A stretch of DNA of 64,000 nt from Rothia sp. P100 (GTDB taxonomy: Bacteria > Actinomycetota > Actinomycetes > Actinomycetales > Micrococcaceae): NCBI RefSeq assembly GCF_023712425.1, contig NZ_JAMAYG010000002.1, positions 434,001 through 498,000 on the forward strand, written 5' to 3'. Positions 19,416 to 29,044 of this stretch are shown piece after piece. The notes under the pieces were generated by a model, which was given only the letters and a program-made list of their open reading frames with translations, searched no databases and was not told where the DNA came from. A program made the translations under genes and the position numbers. Position 1 is the stretch's first letter; every line of letters starts with the position of its first letter.

Positions 19416-19922
19416 TTAGTGCCTCGTTTCCACGGGAGCAGGGCGACCGAGAAAGTCTTCAAGAATAGTTCGCTGGATACCGAACATCTCAGCTTCCTCT
19501 TCTTTCGTGGCGTGATCGTAGCCCAGGCAATGCAGGATGCCATGGGTGGTGAGCAAACAGAGCTCATCAAGAGTCGAATGCCCGGCTTCTTTGCCCTGAG
19601 CAGAAGCTACCGGTGGGCAGAGCACGATATCGCCCAGCACACCAGTGGCCAGCTGGTCCGGTGTACCTGGAGTTAACTCGTCCATTGGAAAGGACATTAC
19701 ATCGGTTGGCCCGGGCAGATCCATCCACTCTAGGTGAATACGCTCCATTTCAGACTCACCCACGACGCTGATGGAAAGCTCAGTCTCTGCGGAAACATTC
19801 AGATGAGCGAAAGCATGAGCTACCAGACGCTCTAGGACGTTTGTATCAACCTCAGCAAAAGACTGACGAACGGTTTCAGAAGCATCCTGGGCGGCATCCT
19901 CAATATCAAATTCAATGTTCAT
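19416..19922 (-). CDS. ybeY: Endoribonuclease YbeY (rRNA maturation factor)
   Basis: 168 residues. It has the zinc site H127-x3-H131-x5-H137 in HGILHCLGYDH, preceded by the family segment TDVMSFPMDE and LGDIVLCP. This single-strand-specific endoribonuclease takes part in 16S rRNA 3'-end maturation and ribosome quality control. Its ATG overlaps the phoH stop by one base. The order phoH-ybeY is conserved across bacteria. Confidence 0.97.
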   Translation of the reverse strand: MNIEFDIEDAAQDASETVRQSFAEVDTNVLERLVAHAFAHLNVSAETELSISVVGESEMERIHLEWMDLPGPTDVMSFPMDELTPGTPDQLATGVLGDIVLCPPVASAQGKEAGHSTLDELCLLTTHGILHCLGYDHATKEEEAEMFGIQRTILEDFLGRPAPVETRH

Positions 19923-21013
19923 TAGTGGTCCTTAGATACTTCAATACCCGATTTTTCAAGTAGCTTCTCAGCCGCAGCTTCAATGGTTTGGCGTTTGACC
20001 TTGCGAGTTTTCCGGCGATCGATATTAGATTTCGTTTCGTCCCAGCGATCATAGGCACTCACAATATCTGACACGAGCGAATGACGAACCACGTCCTCAG
20101 CCTGTAGCAAAGAAAAATGAATATCTTCGACTCCCTCAAGAATCTGGCGAATTTGTTTAAGACCCGACGCATGTCCACCCGGAAGATCAATCTGAGTAAC
20201 GTCACCAGTAATCACCATCTTGGAGCCAAAACCCAGGCGTGTGAGGAACATCTTCATCTGCTCAACAGTGGTATTCTGAGCTTCGTCCAAGACAATGAAG
20301 GCATCGTTGAGGGTGCGGCCACGCATATAGGCAAGAGGCGCTACCTCAATGGTCCCGGCCTCCATCAGACGCGGGATAGACTCCGGGTCCATCATGTCAT
20401 GAAGCGCATCGTAGAGCGGGCGCAGGTAGGGGTCGATTTTCTCGTGGAGCGAGCCGGGCAAAAAGCCTAGCCGCTCCCCAGCCTCTACCGCGGGGCGAGT
20501 CAGAATAATGCGGTTAACCTCTTTAGCCTGCAATGCCTGAACAGCTTTTGCCATAGCGAGGTAGGTTTTACCGGTACCAGCCGGGCCAATACCGAAAATA
20601 ACGGTATTAGCGTCAATGGCATCAACGTAGCTTTTTTGGTTGATGGTCTTGGGGCGGATGTTCTTACCCCGTGAACTCAGAATGTTATGGCTAATGGCCG
20701 CAGCTGGATGCGCCAGCGTGGCTGTCATCATGCCCATAATGCGAGTGACCACTTCGGTGGTAACCTGGGTGTCATTTTGAACAAGCTGGACCAGCTCACC
20801 TAACAACCGCACGGTGGTCCCTGCGGTTTCAGAAGGGCCGGTGACCACAACATCTAACCCCTTAGGGCGGATGGCGAGACCCGGGAAAGCATGTTCAATC
20901 AGGGTGATGTTGCCATCGTGGGGGCCAAGGACGGCCACCATCTCTTCAATTGAGCGGAAAGAAAAAGTTCGAGCAACGGTTAGGGGGCGGTGCGTAGCGG
21001 ATGCAGTAGTCAT
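19922..21013 (-). CDS. phoH: PhoH-like ATPase
   Basis: 363 residues from the ATG at 21013 (MTTASATHRPLT), preceded by GAGGT at good spacing; a frame 14 codons longer lacks such a site. The central ATPase domain has Walker A GPAGTGKTYLAMA, a LTRPAVEAGERLGFLPG segment and Walker B FIVLDEAQNT. A short N-terminal KH-like region precedes it and a basic tail follows. It is a cytoplasmic RNA-associated ATPase/helicase-like protein; its cellular role is still poorly defined. It is coupled to ybeY by a one-base overlap. Confidence 0.94.
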   Translation of the reverse strand: MTTASATHRPLTVARTFSFRSIEEMVAVLGPHDGNITLIEHAFPGLAIRPKGLDVVVTGPSETAGTTVRLLGELVQLVQNDTQVTTEVVTRIMGMMTATLAHPAAAISHNILSSRGKNIRPKTINQKSYVDAIDANTVIFGIGPAGTGKTYLAMAKAVQALQAKEVNRIILTRPAVEAGERLGFLPGSLHEKIDPYLRPLYDALHDMMDPESIPRLMEAGTIEVAPLAYMRGRTLNDAFIVLDEAQNTTVEQMKMFLTRLGFGSKMVITGDVTQIDLPGGHASGLKQIRQILEGVEDIHFSLLQAEDVVRHSLVSDIVSAYDRWDETKSNIDRRKTRKVKRQTIEAAAEKLLEKSGIEVSKDH

Positions 21014-21125
21014 AGGTGACCTCGCAGGTCTTTCAGAGCTCCTTGGCAATAGCAAAGTGGGTAAAAACTACTTTACCGAGCGCGGGGACCAGGAGGTAGA
21101 AGTTTTGCGGTCAGTGATATTACAG

Positions 21126-21887
21126 CTACCAGCGGCCTAGTGCGACGTTGAGGGTTGAGATAGCGGCGGCCCCCGCGGTGGAACTGCGCAGCACCTCATC
21201 GCCCAAGAGGACGACCCTGGATCCGGCGGATTTTAAGAGGTCGAGTTCACGCGGGCTCACTCCCCCCTCTGGGCCTACCAAGAAATAAATCTCTTCAACG
21301 GTATCGGTCAGACGGGCTGAAAGTTCTTGGGTTAGTCGGAGCTCAGCCTGCTCATGCAGTACCAGAAAGAGAGCGGTATCGCCCAGCTCACGGGCTAATT
21401 CAGCCAGGTCAGCGCTACTGTGCTGCTCAAAAACTTGCGGTATGACAGCTCGCCTGGACTGCTTTGCAGCAGCCCGCACGGTGTTCTGCCACTTGGCATG
21501 AGCTTTAGCGGCGCGCTCCATTTTCCACCGCACAATAGATCGGTCAGCACTCCACGGTACGACTCCATGAGCACCCAGTTCCGTAGCCATTTCTATAGCC
21601 TGGATGTCACGATCGCCCTTGGCAAGAGCTTGAACTAGATAGATGGTCACCTGCTGTGACTGCTGGGTGAGCAGGTTAATGCCAACCCTGACACCAGCAT
21701 CTAGGATTCCAAGAACTGACCCGGTAGCGCGCCGTCCTGCACCATCTGCTAAATCAATGCCCTCGCCAACCTCAGCCCGCTTCACATTCTTAGCATGGTG
21801 CCCTTCATCGCCCGTCAGGTCAAAGGTGCTACCTTCTTCCAAGAGGTCAAATTCGGGGGTGCTAATGTAGTAGACCGCGTTTGTCAT
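21126..21887 (-). CDS. rsmE: 16S rRNA (uracil-1498-N3)-methyltransferase
   Basis: 253 residues. The N-terminal PUA-like domain includes GDEGHHAKNVKRAEVGE; the C-terminal SPOUT methyltransferase knot has FLVGPEGGVSPRELDLL and LLGDEVLRSSTAG, forming the S-adenosylmethionine site. It methylates U1498 in helix 44 of 16S rRNA. It lies 5 bp after dnaJ, and the hrcA-dnaJ-rsmE run is a common actinobacterial order, so it is probably on the HrcA-controlled transcript. Confidence 0.95.
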   Translation of the reverse strand: MTNAVYYISTPEFDLLEEGSTFDLTGDEGHHAKNVKRAEVGEGIDLADGAGRRATGSVLGILDAGVRVGINLLTQQSQQVTIYLVQALAKGDRDIQAIEMATELGAHGVVPWSADRSIVRWKMERAAKAHAKWQNTVRAAAKQSRRAVIPQVFEQHSSADLAELARELGDTALFLVLHEQAELRLTQELSARLTDTVEEIYFLVGPEGGVSPRELDLLKSAGSRVVLLGDEVLRSSTAGAAAISTLNVALGRW

Positions 21888-21892
21888 AGGGA

Positions 21893-23023
21893 TTACTTCA
21901 GATGATCTTTAAGGCGGGAGAAAAAGCCCCCGGACTTCTTATTTGAAAGCGTTTCGCTGACCTTGAGGTCTTCACCGCGGGACTCAGAGAACTGCAACAG
22001 AAGGTTCTTCTGTTCCTCGGTCATGCGGGTGGGAGTGCGCACCTCAATCTGTACATGGATATCGCCCCTACCGCCACCGCGTAGACGGGTCACGCCCAGT
22101 TCTTTGAGAGTGATGATATCGCCAGACTGGGTACCGGCCGGTACGTTAACCTCCTGAACCCCATCGAAGGTCTCCAGCGTAACGGTGGTTCCCAGGGCGG
22201 CAGCAGTCATGGGCACACCCAGTGTTGCTACCAGGTCATCACCGTCGCGGACGAACACAGGGTGAGATGCTACTCGCAGCTCAACGTAAAGATCCCCGTT
22301 GGGGCCACCCGCAGTGCCCGCTTCACCCTGACCAGCCAAGCGAATGCGGGCACCGTTAGTAACACCTGCAGGAATTTTGATGGTGAGCGGCTTGCGCTCG
22401 CGCACACGGCCCTCACCGTAGCACTCAGCACAGGGATTCTTGATAACAGTGCCAAAACCACGGCAGGACGGGCACTCAACCGGCTGGACGACAGTACCCA
22501 GAATAGATTGAACCTGGCGTTGCATGTAACCCTGACCGTGGCAGGTCGAACAAGTCTCAGGGTGAGTGCCTTCTGCGGTGCCTTCACCCTCACAGCGCCC
22601 ACAGGTGACCGCTGTGTCAACAGTGATGGGCTTATTAACGCCGAAGACGGCCTCCAGCAAGTCGATTTTCACGTTGATGAGGGCATCTTGGCCCTGACGC
22701 ATGCGGCTCTGCGGCCCGGTGGGACCTGAGTTGAAGAAGGTATCAAAAATATCCTGGAAGCCACCAAAGCCACCACCGAAACCACCCGCACTGCCAAAGC
22801 CCCCGGCAGAACCATTTTCGTTACCGGTCTGGTCGTAGATACGACGCTTTTCAGGATCGGAGAGCACATCATGAGCTAGTGATACCCGCTTGAACTGCTC
22901 TGCAGCCTCTTCCGAAGGGTTAATGTCAGGGTGCAACTGACGAGCCTTCTTGCGGTAAGCCTTCTTAATGTCTTCTGCGGACGCATCTTTGGACACACCC
23001 AAAGTTTCGTAGTGACTGCTCAC
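21893..23023 (-). CDS. dnaJ: Chaperone DnaJ (DnaJ2 type, linked to hrcA)
   Basis: 376 residues, GTG start behind AGAGGAA. J domain with HPD (LHPDINP) in the first 65 residues, a Gly/Phe-rich stretch (about 72-100), then four zinc-binding CxxCxGxG repeats ([32 protein letters not shown]) and the C-terminal substrate-binding domains. It is a co-chaperone that stimulates DnaK ATPase. Linkage to hrcA rather than to dnaK-grpE marks it as the second DnaJ of actinobacteria. Confidence 0.96.
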   Translation of the reverse strand: MSSHYETLGVSKDASAEDIKKAYRKKARQLHPDINPSEEAAEQFKRVSLAHDVLSDPEKRRIYDQTGNENGSAGGFGSAGGFGGGFGGFQDIFDTFFNSGPTGPQSRMRQGQDALINVKIDLLEAVFGVNKPITVDTAVTCGRCEGEGTAEGTHPETCSTCHGQGYMQRQVQSILGTVVQPVECPSCRGFGTVIKNPCAECYGEGRVRERKPLTIKIPAGVTNGARIRLAGQGEAGTAGGPNGDLYVELRVASHPVFVRDGDDLVATLGVPMTAAALGTTVTLETFDGVQEVNVPAGTQSGDIITLKELGVTRLRGGGRGDIHVQIEVRTPTRMTEEQKNLLLQFSESRGEDLKVSETLSNKKSGGFFSRLKDHLK

Positions 23024-23088
23024 TGATTCCTCTTTCTAGAGTAGGTTCACACAAAATATACCGAACGAAGCGCTAAAGGCAGTTGCCC

Positions 23089-24081
23089 CTAGGACTCGCT
23101 CAAAATCTTTGACAGGTAACGCGCCACAGCGTTGACCTTTGAAATAGTCATGGAGTAATCCATTCGGGTTGGCCCTACTACTCCTAAGGCAGCTGCTTCA
23201 TCAGGGCCATAACCGCGAGCAATGACCGCTGCCTCTGACAGCGAATCTTCCGGGTTCTCTTGACCGATACTGACAGCAAAACCCTGTTCGTTTCGGTCGA
23301 TGCCGGTCAAGAGTTTGAGCAGAACTACCTGTTCTTCTAGAGCGTCGAGCACCGGCGCAATGCTGCGGCTAAAGTCTACGGCTCCCTCAGCTAGGTAAGC
23401 GGTACCTGACACCAGTAAACGGGTGGGGTCTCCCTGGCTTCCCATTGCTTGGAGAGCAGCCCAGAGGGGGCTGAGCCCAGGGGCATCAGGAGGTGTGGGC
23501 TGAAGCTCAGTCAGCAGATGCAGCGGCTCACCCTCACACTGTTGGTTCAGTACTCTGCGCCAAAAAGACAGCTGTTCTTCGGTGTGCAAAGTTGCCACAT
23601 TGCGTTGAAGGATCTGACCGGTGTTGGTAATCAGCACCATCAAAATCATGGCGTTTGAAAGGGGTACCAGCTCAATATGCCGGACCGTCACCGTTTTTTT
23701 ACGCGGGTACTGAACAAGTGCAACCTGCTGTGTAAGATGCGACAGCAGACGGGCGCTACGCCCCATCATCTCGTCGATGTCCTCGGCGCTATCTAGAAGT
23801 GTTTGTATAGCTCGTTTCTCAGCAGAACTTAGCGGCTGAACCTGCGCTACGCGGTCTACAAAAACCCGATAGCCCTGGTCCGTCGGAACCCGCCCCGCGC
23901 TCGCATGAGGAGCCTTGATAAGCCCAGCTTCTTCGAGTGCCGCCATGTCGTTGCGCACAGTGGCACTTGAGACACCCAGATTGTGCCGCTCAATGAGAGC
24001 TTTCGAGCCCACCGGCTCACGCAGGTGCACATAATCTTCAACAATTGCCTGTAGAACCTGCAGGCGACGAGGGTGATCCAT
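23089..24081 (-). CDS. hrcA: Heat-inducible transcription repressor HrcA
   Basis: 330 residues from the ATG at 24081 (MDHPRRLQVLQAIVEDYV), preceded by the strong site AGGAGGTGC; a frame 13 codons longer is not needed. The N-terminal winged helix includes EPVGSKALIERHNLGVSSA and ASAGRVPTDQGYR; the GAF-like dimerisation domain follows. HrcA binds the CIRCE element and represses heat-shock genes; GroEL modulates its activity. A CIRCE operator lies 33 bp upstream of the start, so the hrcA-dnaJ unit is expected to be autoregulated. Confidence 0.97.
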   Translation of the reverse strand: MDHPRRLQVLQAIVEDYVHLREPVGSKALIERHNLGVSSATVRNDMAALEEAGLIKAPHASAGRVPTDQGYRVFVDRVAQVQPLSSAEKRAIQTLLDSAEDIDEMMGRSARLLSHLTQQVALVQYPRKKTVTVRHIELVPLSNAMILMVLITNTGQILQRNVATLHTEEQLSFWRRVLNQQCEGEPLHLLTELQPTPPDAPGLSPLWAALQAMGSQGDPTRLLVSGTAYLAEGAVDFSRSIAPVLDALEEQVVLLKLLTGIDRNEQGFAVSIGQENPEDSLSEAAVIARGYGPDEAAALGVVGPTRMDYSMTISKVNAVARYLSKILSES

Positions 24082-24113
24082 ATGCACCTCCTGGGCTAAA
24101 ACGAGCTTCATAA

Positions 24114-24140
24114 CTAGCACCCTCAGGTTGAGAGTGCTAA
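24114..24140 (-). promoter_or_regulatory. CIRCE operator (HrcA-binding inverted repeat)
   Basis: One half is CTAGCACCC (24114-24122), then a 9-bp spacer, then GAGTGCTAA (24132-24140). Against the consensus TTAGCACTC-N9-GAGTGCTAA the half distal to the gene matches 9 of 9 and the half proximal to hrcA matches 7 of 9. It is positioned in the hrcA 5' region, 33 bp from the start codon. Confidence 0.93.
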
Positions 24141-24208
24141 CACCGCTTAACTCTAATACCCCCTGGGATAGAATCAGAATTCGGTACGCTCATGGCTAAG
24201 GTGGGCAG

Positions 24209-25081
24209 GTGCGCGCAGAAAGGCAGCTAGTGGATTACAGAGACAGTTGGGGGTCAGCTGACCTCACTAACCACCGAGTCGCAGTGCCCAGAAAAATTGC
24301 TGTCAAACCTGGTCTTCTACTGGAGGACGTACAAAGTGGCTGGGTAGGAGTAGTCGTCTCGTTAGAAACCATCGGCGGCATGCGCGTTATCGGTCTAGAA
24401 GACCGATACGGAAAGGTCAAAAAATTTCCGCTAGGACCAGGTTTTCTCTACGAGGGACAGCCGGTCAGCGCCGTCGTCCCTGCACGTCAACCGCAACAAA
24501 CAAAGCCACAAATCTCTCGATCAGGCTCCCGCGCTGTTGAGAGCGCCCCATCTCGCACCGCACGTGCCTCCCGCATATGGGTGGAAGGGACGCACGATGC
24601 AGAGCTGGTGGAAAAAGTATGGGGTCACGACCTCAGAGTAGAAGGAATCGTTGTAGAACCCCTACACGGCGTGGATGACCTCGCTACTGCCATAGCGGCC
24701 TTCGGCCCTGCACCGCACCGCAAACTGGGTATCCTGGTGGATCACCTGGTGGAAGGGAGCAAAGAAAGCAGAATCGTTGCACAGGCTTTACAAGCTCCTG
24801 GTGCACGCGGAAATGTCACCATCGTTGGTCACCCTTTTGTAGATATCTGGCAGGCCGTCAAACCAAGTGTTGTAGGCATCGATGCCTGGCCCTCTATTCC
24901 GCGCTCAGAAGAGTGGAAAAAGGGCATACTACGGCGCTTCGGGTGGCCTCACGAAACACAAGCAGATATTGCCACTGGCTGGAAGACTATCCTTTCAAAA
25001 GTCGAAACCTATACAGATTTAGAACCAGCCCTTCTCGGCCCCGTCGAACAACTCATCGACTTTGTCACCTTAGAACCCTAG
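24209..25081 (+). CDS. DUF3097 family protein
   Basis: 290 residues from the GTG at 24209 (AAGG seven bases upstream). A second GTG at 24230 with AAAGG upstream is nearly as good and would give 283 residues. It resembles the DUF3097 family seen across actinobacteria: an N-terminal all-beta part (GLLLEDVQSGWVGVVV), a variable linker near 95-120, and a C-terminal half with WVEGTHDAELVEKVWG, KLGILVDHLV and TIVGHPFVDIWQAVKP. That half recalls a Toprim-like arrangement of acidic residues (E in VEGTHD and D in LVDHL), though this is my reading. Function is not established. It is divergent from hrcA, as in relatives. Confidence 0.88.
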   Translation: MRAERQLVDYRDSWGSADLTNHRVAVPRKIAVKPGLLLEDVQSGWVGVVVSLETIGGMRVIGLEDRYGKVKKFPLGPGFLYEGQPVSAVVPARQPQQTKPQISRSGSRAVESAPSRTARASRIWVEGTHDAELVEKVWGHDLRVEGIVVEPLHGVDDLATAIAAFGPAPHRKLGILVDHLVEGSKESRIVAQALQAPGARGNVTIVGHPFVDIWQAVKPSVVGIDAWPSIPRSEEWKKGILRRFGWPHETQADIATGWKTILSKVETYTDLEPALLGPVEQLIDFVTLEP

Positions 25082-25230
25082 TCTTATGTGACAAACATCG
25101 TGACCAAGACAGCAAAAATGCCTGTCACCGATATGTTCTCTACACCAAATTTTCATTAGAATGGTCACAGCGCAAGACCTACCCTGTCTTCTGCCACCAC
25201 CCGTTCGCACCACACTCAAAGAGAAAATTT

Positions 25231-25647
25231 TTGAAGACCGCAACCTCTCCCTCAGCAAACGCTTACAAGGGCTCACCGGCTACCGCCTCGCATCTTTCAG
25301 TAGCGGCTGATCGAAACATTGCAACCACCGCTCACTTTGGAGGTGTCATTGGGTGCATTCCTTCGGCCGTCATTTACTACCTCTACCGCGGCCGTGGCCC
25401 CTTTACCGAACAAGAATCAAGAGAAGCACTAGATTTCACTCTGTTGCCCACTCTCGTCATCGCTGTGTCAATCATTCTCAGCGGTGTGCCCGCTATCGGT
25501 TGGTTCTTTGGTCTCTTGGCAGCTCTCACCTGGACCTTCCTCGCAGTTTCCTCGCTAATTGCTGGTATCAAGGTAACTCGAGGTAACCCTTATCAGTACC
25601 GTTTTAACACCCAACTTTTTACCCGCATTCTGAACCGTAAAAAGTAA
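25231..25647 (+). CDS. DUF4870 domain small membrane protein
   Basis: 138 residues from a TTG at 25231, chosen because AAAGAGA lies just upstream and because the frame before it overlaps the DUF3097 gene and looks random. The domain starts at NIATTAHFGGVIG and has the family pattern: helix, PFTEQESREALDFTL motif, then two more hydrophobic segments (about 82-125), a basic tail and no enzymatic motif. DUF4870 proteins are small integral membrane proteins of unknown function. The gene is 149 bp beyond DUF3097 and is closed by a terminator at 25665. A GTG or ATG start in this frame was not found nearby. Confidence 0.8.
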   Translation: MKTATSPSANAYKGSPATASHLSVAADRNIATTAHFGGVIGCIPSAVIYYLYRGRGPFTEQESREALDFTLLPTLVIAVSIILSGVPAIGWFFGLLAALTWTFLAVSSLIAGIKVTRGNPYQYRFNTQLFTRILNRKK

Positions 25648-25664
25648 CGGCAGTCGATAAACCA

Positions 25665-25701
25665 AAGCGATGCCCGGCGCTCAAGGTGCCGGGCATCGCT
25701 T
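25665..25701. terminator. Terminator between the DUF4870 gene and hemW
   Basis: Perfect 14-bp stem AAGCGATGCCCGGC/GCCGGGCATCGCTT (25665-25678 with 25688-25701), 9-nt loop, then TTACAC on the plus strand. It can serve both convergent genes. Confidence 0.85.
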
Positions 25702-25741
25702 TTACACAAGACCGCATATGTGGTCTAGGAGTATAACCAGT

Positions 25742-26986
25742 TTATAGGTCTGGTAAGAGTTCGCGGGTTACGGCATCTCCCAGTAACCTTCCCTGTAGCG
25801 TTAGTTGCACCCTACCCTCTGATCGGGCTCGGGGCTCAATTAAGCCCTGAGCCTGAAGCCAGTCCAGGGAGCTCTCAATGTCTTGAGGAGAGCGACTACC
25901 GTCAAGTTTGCTGATATGCAGCCCATCAATGACGCGAACCTGCAGCATGATATCTTCGAACCGGCGAGTTTCAGCAGACAGAACTTCACGTGCAGCTGCC
26001 GGGCTCAGCCCTTCTCTCACCTTGTGGGCATAGGGTACCGGGTGCTTCAGGTTCCACCACCGAGTACCGTTGATATGCGAGTGAGCGCCCGGGCCAATGC
26101 CCCACCAATCCTGGTTGCGCCAATAGGCATAGTTGTGACGACTGCGGGTGGCCTCGGTAGTCGAATAGTTTGATACTTCGTACCAGTGGTAGCCACCAGC
26201 GCTAAAGATCTCCTCGGCTGCCAGGTACATATCAGCCATGAGATCATTATCAGGCATCTGGTAGTCTCCACGCCGAATCTGGGCAGCCAGTTTAGTACCC
26301 TCTTCGATGATGAGAGAGTAGGCAGATATATGATCCGGTTGATAGCTCACCGCAGCTTGGGCTGATTCACGCCACTGCTCAAGGGTCTCCCCGGGAGTTC
26401 CGTAAATGAGGTCAACTGATACCTGCAGGCCAGCCTCTTTGGCCCACTGCACCACTTTGGGCACGTTGGCCGGTGTATGGGTACGGTCAAGAACTTCCAG
26501 AACTGAGGGAATAACAGACTGCATACCAAAAGAAACGCGGGTAAAACCACCAGCTCTGAGCTCGAAAAGGTCATCTCTGGTTACTGAGTCAGGATTAGCT
26601 TCAGTGGTGACCTCTGCACCCTTCTGCAACCCAAACAATTCAATGGCCGACTGCAAAACGGTGACCAGGTCTGCTGCCGGAAGCTTGGTAGGCGTACCAC
26701 CACCAAAAAAAATCGAATAGAGGGGGCGGTCTGGCACCCCTGACTCCCGCAGGACACGCTGCGCGAACTCAAGCTCTGCCACAGCGTCCTGAGCATAGGA
26801 CCCAAGACCGACGCCGTTACCAAAATCATCGGTGGCATAAGTATTGAAATCGCAGTAGCCGCAGCGCACCGAGCAAAAGGGCACATGGACATAGAGGCTG
26901 AAATCGCGCTCCTCGCACCGAACGGCAGAACCCGCGGGGATTCTGCCGTGTAATGGTGCCGGAGCGCCTATAGGCTGAGCCGGCAT
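25742..26986 (-). CDS. hemW: Radical SAM protein HemW (coproporphyrinogen dehydrogenase-like)
   Basis: 414 residues. The radical SAM cluster motif CSVRCGYC (CxxxCxxC, near residue 37) is followed by FNTYAT, the glycine-rich FFGGGTPT, and the C-terminal HemN_C region with RSRHNYAYWRNQDWWGIGPG, typical of HemW. HemW is considered a heme chaperone, not the oxygen-independent oxidase HemN. Its ATG overlaps the lepA stop by one base, the usual lepA-hemW pair; in many relatives hrcA follows. Confidence 0.94.
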   Translation of the reverse strand: MPAQPIGAPAPLHGRIPAGSAVRCEERDFSLYVHVPFCSVRCGYCDFNTYATDDFGNGVGLGSYAQDAVAELEFAQRVLRESGVPDRPLYSIFFGGGTPTKLPAADLVTVLQSAIELFGLQKGAEVTTEANPDSVTRDDLFELRAGGFTRVSFGMQSVIPSVLEVLDRTHTPANVPKVVQWAKEAGLQVSVDLIYGTPGETLEQWRESAQAAVSYQPDHISAYSLIIEEGTKLAAQIRRGDYQMPDNDLMADMYLAAEEIFSAGGYHWYEVSNYSTTEATRSRHNYAYWRNQDWWGIGPGAHSHINGTRWWNLKHPVPYAHKVREGLSPAAAREVLSAETRRFEDIMLQVRVIDGLHISKLDGSRSPQDIESSLDWLQAQGLIEPRARSEGRVQLTLQGRLLGDAVTRELLPDL

Positions 26987-28842
26987 TATTTTTTTGCTTT
27001 ATCCTTCGACTCTTCACCGGAAGACAGCGCTGCGATGAAGGCTTCCTGCGGAACCTCAACACGGCCCACCATCTTCATGCGCTTCTTGCCTTCCTTCTGC
27101 TTCTCCAGCAACTTACGCTTACGCGAAATATCGCCGCCGTAACACTTAGAAAGCACGTCCTTACGCATAGCGCGTATATTCTCACGAGCAATAATACGAG
27201 AACCAATTGCCGCCTGGATGGGCACCTCAAACTGCTGACGAGGGATCAACTCACGCAACTTGCCGGTCATCATCGTGCCGTAGGAGTAGGCCTTATCCCG
27301 GTGGGTGATAGCACTAAAAGCATCGACCTTCTCGCCCTGCAGAAGAATATCTACCTTGACCAGATCGGCTTCTTCTTCTCCGTCAAACTTCCAGTCAAGT
27401 GAGGCATAGCCGCGAGTCTTGGACTTGAGCTGATCAAAGAAGTCGAACACAATCTCGGCTAGGGGCAGGCGGTATCGCAACTCAACACGATCCTGAGATA
27501 GGTAGTCCATGCCACCCATAGTGCCGCGACGTGACTGACAAAGCTCCATAATCGCACCCACAAATTCGTTAGGAGCGATGATGGTGCAGGCAACCATGGG
27601 TTCCCTAATGGTGGCTACCTTACCCTCGGGGAACTCACTGGGGTTAGTCACTCGCTGCGAGGTTCCATCCTCAGCCACCACGTCATAAATAACGTTAGGA
27701 GCCGTTGAAATGAGGTCCAGATTAAACTCGCGCTCCAGGCGCTCGCGCACAATCTCAAGGTGGAGCAGACCCAGGAACCCACAGCGGAAACCAAAGCCTA
27801 GGGCCGCCGATGTCTCAGGCTCATACACCAGAGCAGCATCGTTAAGCTGGAGCTTATCCAGGGCGTCACGAAGAGCGGGGTAATCAGAACCGTCAATGGG
27901 GAAGAGGCCCGAGAAGACCATGGGCTTGGGGTCCTCATAGCCACCCAGCTCTTCTGTAGCTGACTTCTGAGCCGAAGTGACAGTATCACCTACGCGGGAC
28001 AGACGGACGTCCTTTACGCCCGTGATAAGGTAGCCCACCTCACCAACTGCCAAACCATCGGTTGGTTTGGGCTCAGGTGAAATAACGCCAATCTCCAACA
28101 GCTCGTGTTCAGCACCGGTGGACATCATCTTAATTTTTTGACGGGGGCTGAGCTTTCCGTCCACAACGCGCACATAGGTCACTACACCGCGGTAAGAATC
28201 GTAGACCGAGTCAAAAATCATGGCGCGGGCAGGTGAATCCGGCTCACCCTGCGGCGCAGGAAGCAGCTCAACAATGCGGTTGAGTAGATCCTCAACGCCT
28301 TCACCGGTCTTACCTGAAACGCGAAGAACCTCATCTGGCTCAACCCCAATGAGGTTGGCAAGTTCTTCAGCATACTTTTCTGGCTGAGCGGCCGGTAGGT
28401 CAATCTTATTGAGCACCGGAATGATAGTGAGATCATTTTCCATGGCCAAGTAGAGGTTGGCCAGGGTCTGAGCTTCAATTCCCTGCGCGGCGTCCACCAG
28501 TAGCAAAGCACCTTCGCAGGCTGCCAGAGAACGAGAGACTTCGTAGGTGAAGTCCACGTGACCCGGAGTATCAATCATATTGAGGGCATAGTTGACTCCG
28601 TCTACCTCCCAGGGCATGCGCACTGCTTGGGACTTGATGGTAATACCGCGCTCCCGCTCAATATCCATACGATCCAGGTACTGAGCCTTCATCTCGCGTG
28701 GAGTCACAACCCCCGTTGCCTGAAGCATGCGGTCAGCCAACGTGGACTTACCGTGGTCAATATGCGCGATAATGCAAAAATTACGGATAATTTCTGGGTT
28801 GGTGGCCGCAGGTTTGGGCGGTTTAGTTGCCAGAGGTGACAA
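26986..28842 (-). CDS. lepA: Elongation factor 4 (LepA)
   Basis: 618 residues, TTG start behind GAAAGGAA. GTPase motifs are [24 protein letters not shown] and NKID; the C-terminal LepA-specific domain includes YASLDWKF and the basic end with [20 protein letters not shown]. It is a ribosomal GTPase that back-translocates or assists biogenesis and initiation under stress. It is translationally coupled to hemW by overlap of stop and start. Confidence 0.97.
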   Translation of the reverse strand: MSPLATKPPKPAATNPEIIRNFCIIAHIDHGKSTLADRMLQATGVVTPREMKAQYLDRMDIERERGITIKSQAVRMPWEVDGVNYALNMIDTPGHVDFTYEVSRSLAACEGALLLVDAAQGIEAQTLANLYLAMENDLTIIPVLNKIDLPAAQPEKYAEELANLIGVEPDEVLRVSGKTGEGVEDLLNRIVELLPAPQGEPDSPARAMIFDSVYDSYRGVVTYVRVVDGKLSPRQKIKMMSTGAEHELLEIGVISPEPKPTDGLAVGEVGYLITGVKDVRLSRVGDTVTSAQKSATEELGGYEDPKPMVFSGLFPIDGSDYPALRDALDKLQLNDAALVYEPETSAALGFGFRCGFLGLLHLEIVRERLEREFNLDLISTAPNVIYDVVAEDGTSQRVTNPSEFPEGKVATIREPMVACTIIAPNEFVGAIMELCQSRRGTMGGMDYLSQDRVELRYRLPLAEIVFDFFDQLKSKTRGYASLDWKFDGEEEADLVKVDILLQGEKVDAFSAITHRDKAYSYGTMMTGKLRELIPRQQFEVPIQAAIGSRIIARENIRAMRKDVLSKCYGGDISRKRKLLEKQKEGKKRMKMVGRVEVPQEAFIAALSSGEESKDKAKK

Positions 28843-29044
28843 GCTGTGGTTCCTTTCACGGCTGGTTACAACACAGTTGCACGCATCTGGGGCGGACGCC
28901 GGCGCGCAGAGAGTTGGTATAGGTTAGTTAATAAGTTTCCCACATCCAGGGTGACTTTGCACTTTCAACACCTGCCGAGGTATCTACGAAGAACTCAGGG
29001 AGTTTTCAGGTACTTGTATGTGCTATTCACCTATTCTTATAGGT

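Noticed and set aside
22262-22729. 155-codon plus-strand frame inside dnaJ
   Set aside because: Antisense to the zinc-finger region of dnaJ; its Thr/Ala-rich translation reflects codon bias of the real gene.
24913-25230. N-terminal 106 residues of the long frame containing the DUF4870 gene
   Set aside because: This part overlaps DUF3097 and reads as random Arg/His/Thr-rich text; the domain begins after the TTG at 25231.
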